Of a stretch of 64,000 nt of DNA, positions 45,634 to 56,230 are shown in pieces. The position numbers and the translations under genes were made by a program. The DNA is taken from positions 186,001-250,000 of the forward strand of contig CBFFRP010000281.1 of the NCBI GenBank assembly GCA_965644295.1. Direction: 5' to 3'. The notes under the pieces were generated by a model, which saw nothing but the letters and a program-made list of their open reading frames with translations, was not told the origin of the DNA and did no database searches. How positions within the stretch are numbered: the first letter of the stretch is position 1; each line of letters begins with the position of its first letter. This DNA is from Paraphysomonas bandaiensis. Taxonomy: Eukaryota; Chrysophyceae.

Positions 45634-46499
45634 TTACGAGCACTGCTTCATATATATAAAATCTATCGACCTGTCGTAGTCTCTCCCTCCACGGGAATCG
45701 CTGGATCTTTCATACCCCCTGGAGGATCCACCACGGTCACCGTAGCCCCTTCCACGGTCACCACGGTCGCTGTACGAGCGATCTCCGTAACCTCTGGACC
45801 CGTTACGATCGCCACCATATGAGCGATCTCCGTAACTTCTGGACCCATTACGATCACCGTATGAGCGGTCTCTCGGTTGGCGAGGAGTGGACTTCTCCAC
45901 GCGGATCTCACGATCACAAATTGAGGTACCATTCAATCTTGATACGGCGTCATCAGCATCACGACTATCTGCAAATGTCACAAAGCCAAAACCACGAGGA
46001 CGACCAGTGTCACGATCAGTGATAATTCGAACACTCTTCACCTCTCCATACTTGCCAAAAGCATCTTCCAAATCACGATCCGTAGTCTACAAATAGCACC
46101 AAGAATAGATGAGGAGTAGCAAATAGGTACGGTATCGTATAAAATGATATATATTCGTCGACTTAAGAAGAAAGGTCCAGATATATAAGGAAACAATCTT
46201 TCACCATATGGTTTCAGAGTATATCCATTACTAACTTGCAACCAATTCACTCGAAAGGATAGTCAAACTTAAAGACCATTACAGGTAATAGACGTGGTCT
46301 TAAAAACGTAAGGCAAACATGTGAATCTTGCCTCATATGATAGATTTCCAATAAATAGTTTTCCTTCTTCATTCTCTGTGGGTCTCTCTGTATATATAGA
46401 TAGATAGATATCACTGTTCATATAGATAATGAATGTGATTAATAACATACCACGAGCAGGTGGAGGGCTGTTCGATCTGGATCTGTCTCTGTCTCCCAT
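45634..46499 (-). CDS. RRM protein with Arg/Gly/Ser/Tyr-rich tail (glycine-rich RNA-binding type), 185 aa
   Basis: Exons: 46499-46451, 46387-46332 and 46086-45634. The protein starts with a short Arg/Ser stretch (DRDRSRSNSPPPAR), then one RRM: RNP2 KLFIGNLSYE, then TTDRDLEDAFGKYGEVKSVR, RNP1 RGFGFVTF and the final REIRVEKS. The C-terminal ~80 residues are repeats of SYGDRSYGGDRNGS type. Such proteins bind RNA in the nucleus or cytosol and often act as RNA chaperones. The second intron (46331-46087, 245 bp) is far longer than others and must use a GC donor (GAG then GCAAGA), because the RRM sequence is continuous only that way. The last residues after DYDR are from read-through to the first stop. 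Confidence 0.9.
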
Positions 46500-46852
46500 T
46501 ATAATACTCTTTGATAGATATATGTATGTATCAACACTGTTAATTATGACACTGACTTACATACATACATACATGCATATATCATCCATCCATACATACA
46601 CATACATATGTATCAAAATCAATGATACACTTCGAACTCATCACACTTCACCATCTGATCTAAAACGTATCTTAAATGGGTTCGTAGTATAGAAACTGAA
46701 AACATTTAGAATACAGTTAAAAAAGAATAACCGCTTTACGTAGAGTGTATAGAGAGAGAGAGCAGGTGACCTTAACCCTAATCTTTTGCTATTAAGTTTA
46801 CACACAAGTGCAGTGTCTTGGTAAAAAAGACCTACTTGTATTGGTCATACAA
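46500..46852. promoter_or_regulatory. Divergent promoter region between RRM and SHIPPO genes
   Basis: 353 bp. CATA-rich low-complexity sequence at 46555-46610 and a GA tract near 46755-46763. Nothing else recognised. Confidence 0.5.
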
Positions 46853-48582
46853 ATGGCCGATATTCCAACTGATTATCAACCTTTAGCTCGAAGTGCACCT
46901 GCATTTCATCCTTCTATTCCATCGAAATGGGAGTCACGTAAGTTAAGAAGCAGTAGTAGCCATGATGGATTCGGGAGTAGAAATGTTCGCTTTGATGATC
47001 ATGTGGTAAATGTCATTATGCTTGTCTTATGTAGTTATTAATTGCTGTATATCTATTAGAGTGATATTCCAGGGCCTGGATTTTATTTTGAAGACAAGAA
47101 TAATATAGTAAAAAAGAGTGCATCACTGTCTAAGAAGGGTTTTGGCAATGCTTTTGTCTCTAAATCTAATCGTCTACGGCCTGTTGTTTTAAATGATCAT
47201 GTTACTGGCCCTGGATACTACCAACCAAAGGAAATAAACGAAATATACCAACCTGGTAAGCCGGGGCAGTTTAATACCTCAGGAATTGATAAGGGGCGTG
47301 TCCCATTCCCGGATCCGTCGAGCTATGGGCCACGACCAGGACCTGGTGAATATAAGGCTGATGCAAACTTTCTTCCCGGATATCTCCGCAAAAAACCGAC
47401 ATCTACTTTCAGTTCCAAATCGGGACGTGAATCGTTCCTGACATCGACGTAAGTACTTGCACTCGTATCCGTGATTAAGCTCTATTTATGTGGCTTTCCT
47501 GTTTCTACAATTTCATGTTGTGTGTATTACGATCAATTTAGCAGTTGCCTCAATTCTAAGTACTTTTCATGTTCTCAGAGTAAATGCCAATACCCCATCG
47601 CCGTTAACTTATAATCCCAATATCACATCAACGTTACCAGAAAAGAAAGTGATGTGGTCAAAGTGAGTTTTGTTTCTGTGATTTCAGTATACTATGGATT
47701 AAACCTTTTTTTGTTTTCGTATTGCAGAAGTCAATATAAGCGCTTTCAAGATCTCGGTGTCGATAACAAGGTGCCAGGACCAGGGAGATATTTTGACACT
47801 CGGTCTGATGAAGAGGCATGGACACATATTGATATGATAATTATACTCTAACGGTCATTAAATTTTCAGAAAAGGCGTGAATATGAGAGTAAGAACAAGC
47901 GAACATGTGGACGAAAAGTAACGAAGTTATTGGGAAAACAAAACGAAAAGCCAAAGTTTACCGTGTATGTTGGCGGTTGCATTTACACTTGTTTGGTGCT
48001 TGTCATATTTAATGCGTACCGTTAATTATTTGTGTGATGTTGCAGCATTACTTCATGTTTTTTACTAACTCACTTTCGCTATGCAGACATACGTTTGGAG
48101 CAGATGTGAACAGGTTTAAACATAGCTTTCTTGGTCGACTAGATTTAGCTGCAGAGTCACCTGGTAATTCTGAACTCTCTATTCATAGCTATCCTTTTTC
48201 TTAATACCTGAATCGCTACACAGGACCAGGATGGTACACTGAATTAGATATACACAACCCTAAAGCAGAAGCTGCCCAGCGTCCTAAGGCGTCAGGAGTA
48301 TTTAAGTACGTACCAGCAGTGTTTATATATAGTCCATACCTTGTGTTAGCTTGTATTATCAATGTGTTAATAATCGTGCTGTGCTTTCCACAGAATGACT
48401 GGGGCTCAAACTGCTGACTTGAAGAAGCCAATAGAGCATAGACCACCTGGACCAGGTACGTGGGTATTTTGTGTTTCTCTCCTATGTACGGCATTGCTTA
48501 CTTATTTATGACAGCATATTACTCTCCAGAGAAGCCGAAGTCGAAGCATTTTCTTCATAACCCTGATCAAAAATGGCTGTAG
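46853..48582 (+). CDS. SHIPPO / sperm-tail PG-rich repeat protein, ~364 aa
   Basis: Associated with axonemal or cortical microtubules in the family. Nine exons: 46853-47005, 47060-47448, 47579-47662, 47728-47815, 47870-47961, 48087-48163, 48224-48305, 48394-48455 and 48515-48582; the sum divides by three. PG-repeat motifs recur: IPGPGFYF, TGPGYYQP, RPGPGEYK, VPGPGRYF, SPGPGWYT and PPGPAYYS, mostly near exon boundaries. The fourth intron (47816-47869, 54 bp) has no in-frame GT donor; a GC donor after GAG restores the frame. The ATG at 46853 is used. The exon-5 donor at 47962 was chosen because it keeps the frame into HTFGADVNRF. The C-terminus is KSKHFLHNPDQKWL. Confidence 0.85.
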
Positions 48583-50260
48583 CTCGCATGAGTTGGAGTC
48601 CCTTTTTGTGACCTCAATAAACCATGTAGCACTGTGTTTTGTACTTGTATGCAGAATTATGTTTCTGTGGATACGTATATGTTGAGAATGTGGTAGACAC
48701 GATGTAGATATGATGTCGTTAATAATTAATAAATGAAAGCTATACGAATTGCGCCGTTGCACTTTTCGATTTATTCCTATTTTTGTAGTCGTGTGAAGCA
48801 TGTTTTAAGTTGATTCTAGTGAAAATTTTGCTTCTCTGCAAGGGTAATATAGTATGAGCGTGAATGAACAAGATAAAGTAAACGATATATTCTTATTTGC
48901 AATAATTAGGATTTAGGATGGTTTCAGCTTTCAGCATATTAACGGAACGTAAAATATATGCACTCCATGCTTTACTCATAAATTATGATCAATTCACTTA
49001 TCATTCATTGTCATGCGCCAAATTCATATTTCTCAACTACCAATCATTTTCATACGATCTTATATAGACTATAGACACCATCATATGTTTTAGTTTCACT
49101 ACTATTATTCCTATCACCTCAATAATTCATGTAACACTACAAATCACTACAGTAACTGTATTCTTCTTTTTATGAAAATGTCTAAATTCAAAAATCCTAC
49201 AACTAGTCACCACACAGCTTTTAATTGCACTCAAATAGCAAAACTCAACAGCGACGTGGCTTTCTCGCAATTATAGTGCCGTTACCTTTGATCAATAATG
49301 GATACTTGCGTAACACTTAATTGAATAACCCATGAAATTTATTGGTTTAAAACTAATGAAAGTAAATAATGGGGTGGCTTGAGCTTATAGACAGTATATG
49401 AAACTGTATGGGATCTAGTATTCAACCTAGTCATTTTGGCGTAATTTTCTAGTCACACCAAAATTGGTGTAATAACCTACTAGTCAAGTAGTTGAAAAAC
49501 CTAGTTCATTCAAACATGATGGGAGCATACTCTAGCAAAATCAATTAATGCGAAAATGCAACTATTGTACATGACATTTCATCTTCGCATTCAAACGAGA
49601 TTTGGGCAGTTTCTCATGCCCATGCCCGTTGAAATTCGAGCATGGGCATCGCACCCAACAATCTTAAGGGTGTGGAAGTATGTGTGCCATCAGAGGGGCA
49701 TAATCCGAGAACCAACACTGCCATCGAAGAAATTTTTGCTTCTTGTGATTCGGCACTACGCGGTACTCCACGCAAATAGTATTCATGAATAGTTTGGTTC
49801 GAAGGGAACTTGAACACATATATGAATATTTTGTTCAGAGAACGAAGAAGAGTGGGGTCCTGTCTATGATACTTGAGCAGTGGAGTCCTGTCAATATGCT
49901 ACTATAAAATATCTATTTTTCTGTCTTCTAACCTTACTTTCACCTGATCTAGACTGCGTTGGTTTCACTTTTTACCTGCTGTGTGACTTGAGCGTTCTGT
50001 AATGCGTAGTTATATGCGAGTACAATTATTTATGTCTAGGTTTATAACTAAAATTGACTAGAGGTTGGATGATTTACTTTTTTGACTAGAGGTATTTACA
50101 CCAAAAATAGTATGACTATATTATTCAACCAATTTGACTGGGTTGTATAATATTTCCCAAACTGTATAGCTACTGATCATTTATTTGTACAAACCCTTCA
50201 CCTATTACTAATATGTATATAGAAGACATTATTGTAGATATGTGCAGTGCCCACTAATGG
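48583..50260. other. Intergenic between convergent genes; nothing gene-like recognised
   Basis: AT-rich. A small inverted pair GCCCATGC/GCATGGGC lies at about 49618-49648. A moderately GC-rich island (49600-49800) has overlapping frames on both strands but no convincing protein. Confidence 0.45.
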
Positions 50261-50520
50261 GTGCCCAGTTATTCGTTATACTACTCTGTGCATAACAGAC
50301 GCGAAGCGTGCATATGAAAAGTGTAATAATGTGCGCTGAAAGAGAAGTAGTAGTGACTACTATCTGAAAATGCTAATATATGTCTTATATACATTATGAT
50401 TTCGCAAACAATAACAATGACTGGTATGCACAATTAGCTACACTGCCAACTCTCATCATGCTAACATTTTTTTCTCATGCTGCCTGCTTCAGCTTCGTAG
50501 GAGCTCTAACGTGCCCAGTT
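50261..50520. mobile_element. Dispersed ~240-bp repeat, copy 2, with 10-bp target duplication
   Basis: The element proper is 50271-50510, flanked by exact GTGCCCAGTT at 50261-50270 and 50511-50520. It is about 95% identical to 45383-45617. No terminal inverted repeats and no poly-A tail were seen, so the class is open (short retroposed sequence or Mutator-like remnant). Sequence to 51213 holds a GGTTAC/CATTAA repeat scrap (about 50530-50575) and otherwise nothing. Confidence 0.7.
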
Positions 50521-51213
50521 CCCGGCAGCTATAATGGTATTACCATTAACGGTTACACGGTTACCATTAATGTGCACTGCGCACACTCACTTTATCATTA
50601 TCAATCATAATTGTCTGACATCGTAAGGGTCAGTATGCACTTTAAATTCAGCATGCACAACTAATAACAGGTCAAAGAGAGTTGGCCACAAAGAGCAAAC
50701 TATATGCACCGCCACAACGATCGTAGTGGTCAGAGTGCGTGAACGCAAAATGCGGGTTGGTGTGACTTCATTAACTGGAACTGGTACTTTAAATTCAATA
50801 ATTAACTAATTCTAAATCATTACTCTAAATACGTCTTGATCAAAATAAAAGATAAATACTTTATTACCATAATTAACAATGATTACCTGCTTCCATAGAA
50901 GCATTGGTACAAGCTGTCTTACTGATCTAACGGTGTCAAAGGATGAAATCTATAAAAGAAGCACTTATGAGGTGACTAATGAATACATGATGAGAGACCA
51001 AAATACATGGATGCCGAAGTAACAGTGTCTACAGATTCTACTTAGTAGTAAAATCCCTTCCGTGAAACGAACTCAATTCATGGAATTTGTCCACACATAA
51101 CTATTACTATTGCATGTTATTTACACCATTTTTACTCGTATGCAAGCGAACTGCCAATGAAACCACCACTACTATGAGTCAAGACCCCGGGGATACACAT
51201 CTCCACTATTAGC

Positions 51214-52011
51214 TTATAGACTGTCCATAACAGACGCAATGTCCCGAAAGGTGCTCAAAAAGTCCTACACACGGTTGAATGTTACAATTACTCACCAAAA
51301 ATCATAACACAAGCTTTGTTCACAACGAGCAAATTAGTCTGCCAACACATATTAAGTAGTACGCACCTGAAATTCAGTATATGTGAGTTCCATGGTTTTA
51401 ATGGCATTGGTGCCGTCAGAATTGTTCACTTTGAAAGACAGAGATACATATGGTGACGAGAGATTATTGCACGTACTCGACGCCACAGCAACGCCTATTT
51501 TCCACTTTAAGTCGCTCACCTGGCTCATCTAACCGCAACATATAAGATGTGAACAGGAACATAATATGCAGCATAGTTCTTACATGTGTAGTGACCGCAG
51601 TATCCGAATCGTGAACAGTTGTTTCAATCTTCTCCACACAAGCAACTAAGCCATTTATCGCCTCTTCAGATAAAATAGAACAAGAGATTAATGTATCAGA
51701 TATTGTAGTTGCATCTGGTTTTGGTGACGAATATAAACAATTTCGTGCAATATGTTCAATTGTACGAAGAATGGCTTCATTATCTTTACTATGATGAATA
51801 TTTGTAGTAGTAGATCCATGTCCATATTTTAGAGCCATAAATACTGATTCAACCTATATAATATTTATTAGTATATAAATATATAGGGTTTGTATGTATA
51901 GTTTACATATTCTATGTAGTTATCATAATTCGTGGCAAATTCATTTAATGCAGAGCAACCACAATTAAATCCTATAGGAGATCCAAGTATTCCTTGTTCA
52001 AATGAAGGCAT
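51214..52011 (-). CDS. COMM domain-containing protein, 195 aa
   Basis: COMMD proteins form a ring-shaped complex that works with CCC/retriever in endosomal recycling and in cullin ligase control. Exons: 52011-51907, 51853-51584, 51528-51367 and 51264-51214, all phase-0 junctions. Residues 1-125 are the helical N-terminal domain (ALNEFATNYDNYIEY, AILRTIEHIARNCL, EEAINGLVACVEKIETTV). The COMM domain is at ~130-195: a LKWKIGVAVASS strand, PYVSLSFKV, TMELTYTEFQ, DFLSTFRDIASVMDSL. The length fits the family (about 190-220 aa). Which of the ten COMMD paralogues it matches cannot be decided by eye. The final micro-exon (51 nt) is needed to complete the domain. Confidence 0.88.
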
Positions 52012-52565
52012 AATTAATTGATATAAGATTATTAAATTAGAATGATATGATTGTATATCAAGCCTCAAACAATGCAGTAGATGTGTGTGGATATATATGT
52101 ATGTATAGGTAGGTAGGCACGATGTAGGTACAGTAGGTTGGTTATATACTACTGTATATACAGTACAGCAATCATAAGGGGCTGTCATACTTTTAGTAGT
52201 GTGCTACATACTGCTACTACATACTATATAGACGTACTGTAAATGTATACAATCTATACGGTATATGGTATAGTAATGTTGTGGACATAGAGAAGATAGT
52301 GTACCGTATATGTATGAGAGATATAGTAGAGGTATACATAGTGTAGTACTGTATTTGTGCCCCCAAAAGATACCGACGGTTTCTTTTTTTTTGGTTAGTT
52401 TTCATATCGGTTGGCTTGAATTCTATACATATATATATAACAACATGTACATTGTACAGATATTATTGTCTCTATATGTTAAGGAAATAGAAGTTACCAT
52501 TACTATTGTATCATAACAGACATTGTCATTTACCTACTGCACTTGACTTAAGTTAAGTAGGTACA
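52012..52565. promoter_or_regulatory. Divergent promoter region between COMMD and RSP3 genes
   Basis: 554 bp, with GTATGTATAGGTAGGTAGG low complexity (about 52096-52116), the palindrome ACTGTATATACAGT (52151-52164) overlapping GTACAGCA (52163-52170), and TACTGCTACT (52209-52218). No gene. Confidence 0.5.
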
Positions 52566-53681
52566 ATGCAAGAGAAATATTCATATGCTTCGCAGCCACA
52601 TGCTGCTCCTGTAAAGCGTCGTCCAAAGTATAGGAATGAAAATGACCCCGGCCCTCCTGAGCCTTATGACGGTAACGTCAGTTTAAACATGATGCATGAT
52701 CCCAGAGTAGTTAGAGGAAATACTTATGCTGCCAAGGTCATGACATCATCCGTAAAACAAGAACAGCTTCATTTACAAAAAGAGAATTCTCGCAGAGTTA
52801 AACAGGAAGCTACAAAGAGGAGAAACACGAATACAGTACGTGTTGGTACTCCACCCCCAGTGGAAGGGCGTGTTCATATGACAATACAAACCGAAAACTT
52901 TCTCGAGGATCTAACTGATAAACCTGCTGAAGTTGATGCTGAAACGCAAACTCAGGCCTTTATGGATAGACCGGTTTCCCCATTATTTGTTGCCACAAAG
53001 ACAGGGATAGACGAGCAGACACAAATTGAACCGGGTGATTTATTTGACTTCGACTTAGAAGTAGAGCCTATTCTCGAAGTACTAGTTGGTAAAACAATTC
53101 ATGTATCAATGCTGGAACTTATGCAAGAAGAGGAGCTCGAAAACATCCGACGAGAACAGGAACAATTCGAGGCTGTGCGAAACATTGAGTTGGCGGAAGT
53201 ACAAAGATTGGAAGCCGAGGCGCGTCGTAAAGCTCAGGAAAAAGACCGCCGAATTGCACAGGAGAAGCAACGCGTGCAGGATCGTATTGAGCTGGAAGAG
53301 AAGATAGCGGCCAGGGCTTTTTCAAGTCAGTATTTGTCCACCATGCATGAGGGCATTATGAACGATTTAATGGACGATGGATTTTTCTTCGATCCTGTCA
53401 AAAAAGAAATTGAAGAGAGTATGATGGTAGAGCAGATATCTGGCCTACGTAATCGTGTGGAATGTTATAATATAGCCCAAAGTCTTCTAGAACAACTAAT
53501 TCTTGATGCGGGGGCAATGGCCAAGAGTTTTCAGAATCGCGCAGAGGTTGCAAGAGTCGCACGCAAGGAACGCGAACGCAAAGAGGCAGAAGCCGCTGCC
53601 AAGGCTAAAGCTGCAGAAGAAGCTGAAGCTGCAAAGCGTGCAGCCGAGGAAGCAGCCGCAGCTGAGGCAGAGGAAGAATAA
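52566..53681 (+). CDS. RSPH3: Radial spoke protein 3 (RSP3/RSPH3), 371 aa
   Basis: Structural core and A-kinase anchor of the axonemal radial spoke, so the cell builds motile 9+2 flagella. Intronless. The conserved block at residues ~105-275 has all family landmarks: TIQTENFLEDLTDKP, VDAETQTQAF, DRPVSPLFVATKTGID, TQIEPGDLFDFDLEVEPILE, VLVGKTI, then the charged coiled coil EEELENIRREQEQFEAVRN ... KVxxRAFSSQYL-like helix (IAARAFSSQYLSTM), and FFFDPVKKEIE. The C-terminal ~45 residues are a Lys/Glu/Ala coiled coil ending in poly-Glu. The N-terminal ~100 residues are basic. Length is a little below animal RSPH3 and the algal protein (516 aa). Confidence 0.97.
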   Translation: MQEKYSYASQPHAAPVKRRPKYRNENDPGPPEPYDGNVSLNMMHDPRVVRGNTYAAKVMTSSVKQEQLHLQKENSRRVKQEATKRRNTNTVRVGTPPPVEGRVHMTIQTENFLEDLTDKPAEVDAETQTQAFMDRPVSPLFVATKTGIDEQTQIEPGDLFDFDLEVEPILEVLVGKTIHVSMLELMQEEELENIRREQEQFEAVRNIELAEVQRLEAEARRKAQEKDRRIAQEKQRVQDRIELEEKIAARAFSSQYLSTMHEGIMNDLMDDGFFFDPVKKEIEESMMVEQISGLRNRVECYNIAQSLLEQLILDAGAMAKSFQNRAEVARVARKERERKEAEAAAKAKAAEEAEAAKRAAEEAAAAEAEEE

Positions 53682-54429
53682 CAAACTTTATTGTATTCAG
53701 TCGGGCCGATCTCGTGTATGTAAAAATATCATTTTTTTGCATTACCAGCGCTCCTATCGTAGTACTATTCTGTCGTATAGCGTATGTAAACCGTAATATC
53801 TTTGGCGTATATAATCTCAATTGATGCAATCGTGTAGCATATGGTCGTAAATTATTTAATCATAATTCCCATTAGAATGCTATTTTTATTCAGTGTCGAA
53901 ATAACTTGTTAAATTATGCCGTAAACTGTTACAGATAAAGGCGGGTGTTTACATTGCTTAATTGAAGTGTAAATGAAAAAATGTTTGCTCCATAGAGAGT
54001 AACAATTACTTGAATTGCACTTAATTGTAACCCTAATTGCATGTAACGTACGTTATTATTGCAATTATAATTGCTCGCTGGAAGGTTGCAATTAATTGAC
54101 ATTTAAGGTATCACTATTCATAGTTGATATCGATAAAGAAAGCATTCAGCGACGAGTTTACTACAAATTAAAAGCTACAAGCTACTATTAGTCATTAGTC
54201 ACTAGCTAGTACACAATGCCACGAACAGTAGCTACAATGTTAGCCTACATGCTAATTTCTTTATTCATTAATTTATATTTAGATATGTACACCAAAAACG
54301 GCGCTGTAATGTATCGCAAACGGAATAAACTACTTTGAAATTTACACACTTATTGCATTTAATTTTGACGAGGGTATTTATTTTAAACAAAAAGAATACT
54401 CATACCTGTGCTAGTTGCAGAGAGATTTA
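53682..54429. other. Intergenic between convergent genes; scrap of the TTGCAATTA repeat
   Basis: AT-rich. Around 54020-54105 the sequence TTGCAATTATAATTGCTCGC and ATTGCACTTAATTGTAACCC resembles subterminal parts of the CAGGGCTGCGTA elements but lacks the terminus. Nothing else recognised. Confidence 0.4.
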
Positions 54430-54991
54430 TTATAGAGGTAATTTCGACATTTCTGTCTCACCGGTGCCGCTGCAAATATCACTCACGTCATCGTTATCAT
54501 CACCTCCTGCGTATACGGGAGCATAGTTCACTTGAGATCTCTTTACATAACTGAATCAAATGTTACTAAGTCACTAAAGTCAGCAGATCAAGTAATCATA
54601 TATACCTGCAACCGAAACTCGCGAAAGCAGCAACCACAACTATACCTACCACAACATAAAGAAAGTTTACAACACTGCTGACTCCGCTGTCAACAACATC
54701 TGTGCGACTTTTTGAAGAATGGGATTCAGTGGCTTGGGTATCTCTCACAAAGTCCACATTGGCAAGAGTAGGTATTGGAGAGATCAGTGGTGCATTTCGT
54801 TGATTCAAAACTGGGGTCATAATCGGTTTCGAACTGGGGATTGATAAAATCGGTTTACTTGATGTAACAACTTTTGGACTTAATTTTTCAGACAATTCTG
54901 CTGTTGAAAATCTGGTACATAGAACGAACCAAACTGAAAGCAGAGTAACACATCGAGAAAGACGAATGCCATGTATCCACTGGAGGTCCAT
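54430..54991 (-). CDS. Single-pass (type I) membrane protein of unknown function, 168 aa
   Basis: Not recognised. Exons are 54991-54606 and 54550-54430. A signal peptide covers residues 1-32 (after RCVTLLSVWFVLCTRFSTA), then a Ser/Pro/Lys-rich extracytoplasmic segment of about 70 residues with repeated SSKPI motifs. One transmembrane helix follows at ~107-125 (VVNFLYVVVGIVVVAAFASF). The cytosolic tail of about 40 residues is basic near the membrane (VKRSQVN), then Tyr-containing (YAPVYAGG), then acidic (DDNDDVSD). A YxxV-type motif could serve sorting; that is speculation. The second exon is supported by a proper phase and the sensible tail it adds. Confidence 0.65.
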
Positions 54992-55926
54992 TGTGAGATA
55001 CAGCTCAATTGTTGAAATGAAAAGTATTAATGAAGCTATTATAATGAATGAATGTCAATAGTTTTCTAAATAGAGTTCTTTGTGATAGTCGACAAGCACT
55101 AATCACTCTTACTCTCTAATCGACACTATGCTTTTCTTTATAAGTAATGAATTCCTTGATCAAGAAAACAAAGAACTAACCTCTGATTAACTAACATCTC
55201 TATATTAAGACCATTTTCTTATATTAGACAACAAGAATTTGGTGTTGTTATATATGAAGATCCTTCTCTGATTTATCTGGCTGTACATTGCTATGCGTAT
55301 CGGCATCCTGTGTATATTTTTGTTCACATATGCCTCTAATATTGAGACAACAATTATGTGTATTATAGCCGTAGTTGTATGTAAGTAATATAGACTATTT
55401 TTACTTCAATTAATTACCGAAAACTAAGATGCTGACTGCCGACACGATATAGGCATATAGACGTGTATTCCTCAGTAGTATATATAATACATGATATGAT
55501 TGGATAAGAGCGTAGATTGTGTGTTCCTTTCCAATCAAAGGAATATGATTGGATAGTATTGTTTTATGGATAAATAACACCAAAGAATGATGGTGTGCGT
55601 ATGTATGGAGTGGTTAAGGGAGATACATCATACGAGAGAAAGATCACACTTCTTTTACTTCGTATCATATATACCACATATATGTCATACAACTTCATTA
55701 TATGATTGATGAATTTCATTGGCTAAAATTGTCTTTGACTTCTTTAACAAGAGTATGCGAATATTATTATCTTATCATTACAACTATAGAGTATATATAT
55801 ATATATATGTAGCATACCGCATATGCTACTCCATATATACTAACTTATAGTTATATATAGATATAATGCTTGAGGTAATATGGATATTACTGTGAAATAT
55901 TAAGATGATAGTGTGGTCTATCTGAT
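54992..55926. promoter_or_regulatory. Divergent promoter region with a duplicated 125-bp block
   Basis: Holds 55296-55420, about 85% identical by eye to 14871-14997. Near the downstream gene are TA arrays (55790-55810) and GTAGCATACCGCATATGCTAC (about 55809-55829), a partly palindromic site. No gene. Confidence 0.5.
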
Positions 55927-56196
55927 ATGTCTAGATCACAGTGTCTTAGTAATGTTGTACCAAGTATACAACAGAATGAAATATATAAATTCTTTAAAGA
56001 AACAACTGGAATTCGTTTGGTATGTTATTCATATCTATAATAAAGGAGATTAATAAGAATAATAATGAACTATAGGTAGTGGAATGGATAAGTATTGCTG
56101 GAGTTATATGTGATTTGGATGTATTCGTGTTGTTTTATGATGAGAAGGTATGTATATATATACATACATACATACATACATACATACATACATACA

Positions 56197-56230
<34 letters not shown>

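Noticed and set aside
49556-49817. Overlapping ORFs on both strands in a slightly GC-richer island
   Set aside because: Neither product looks folded or conserved, and a short inverted repeat (GCCCATGC) underlies part of it.
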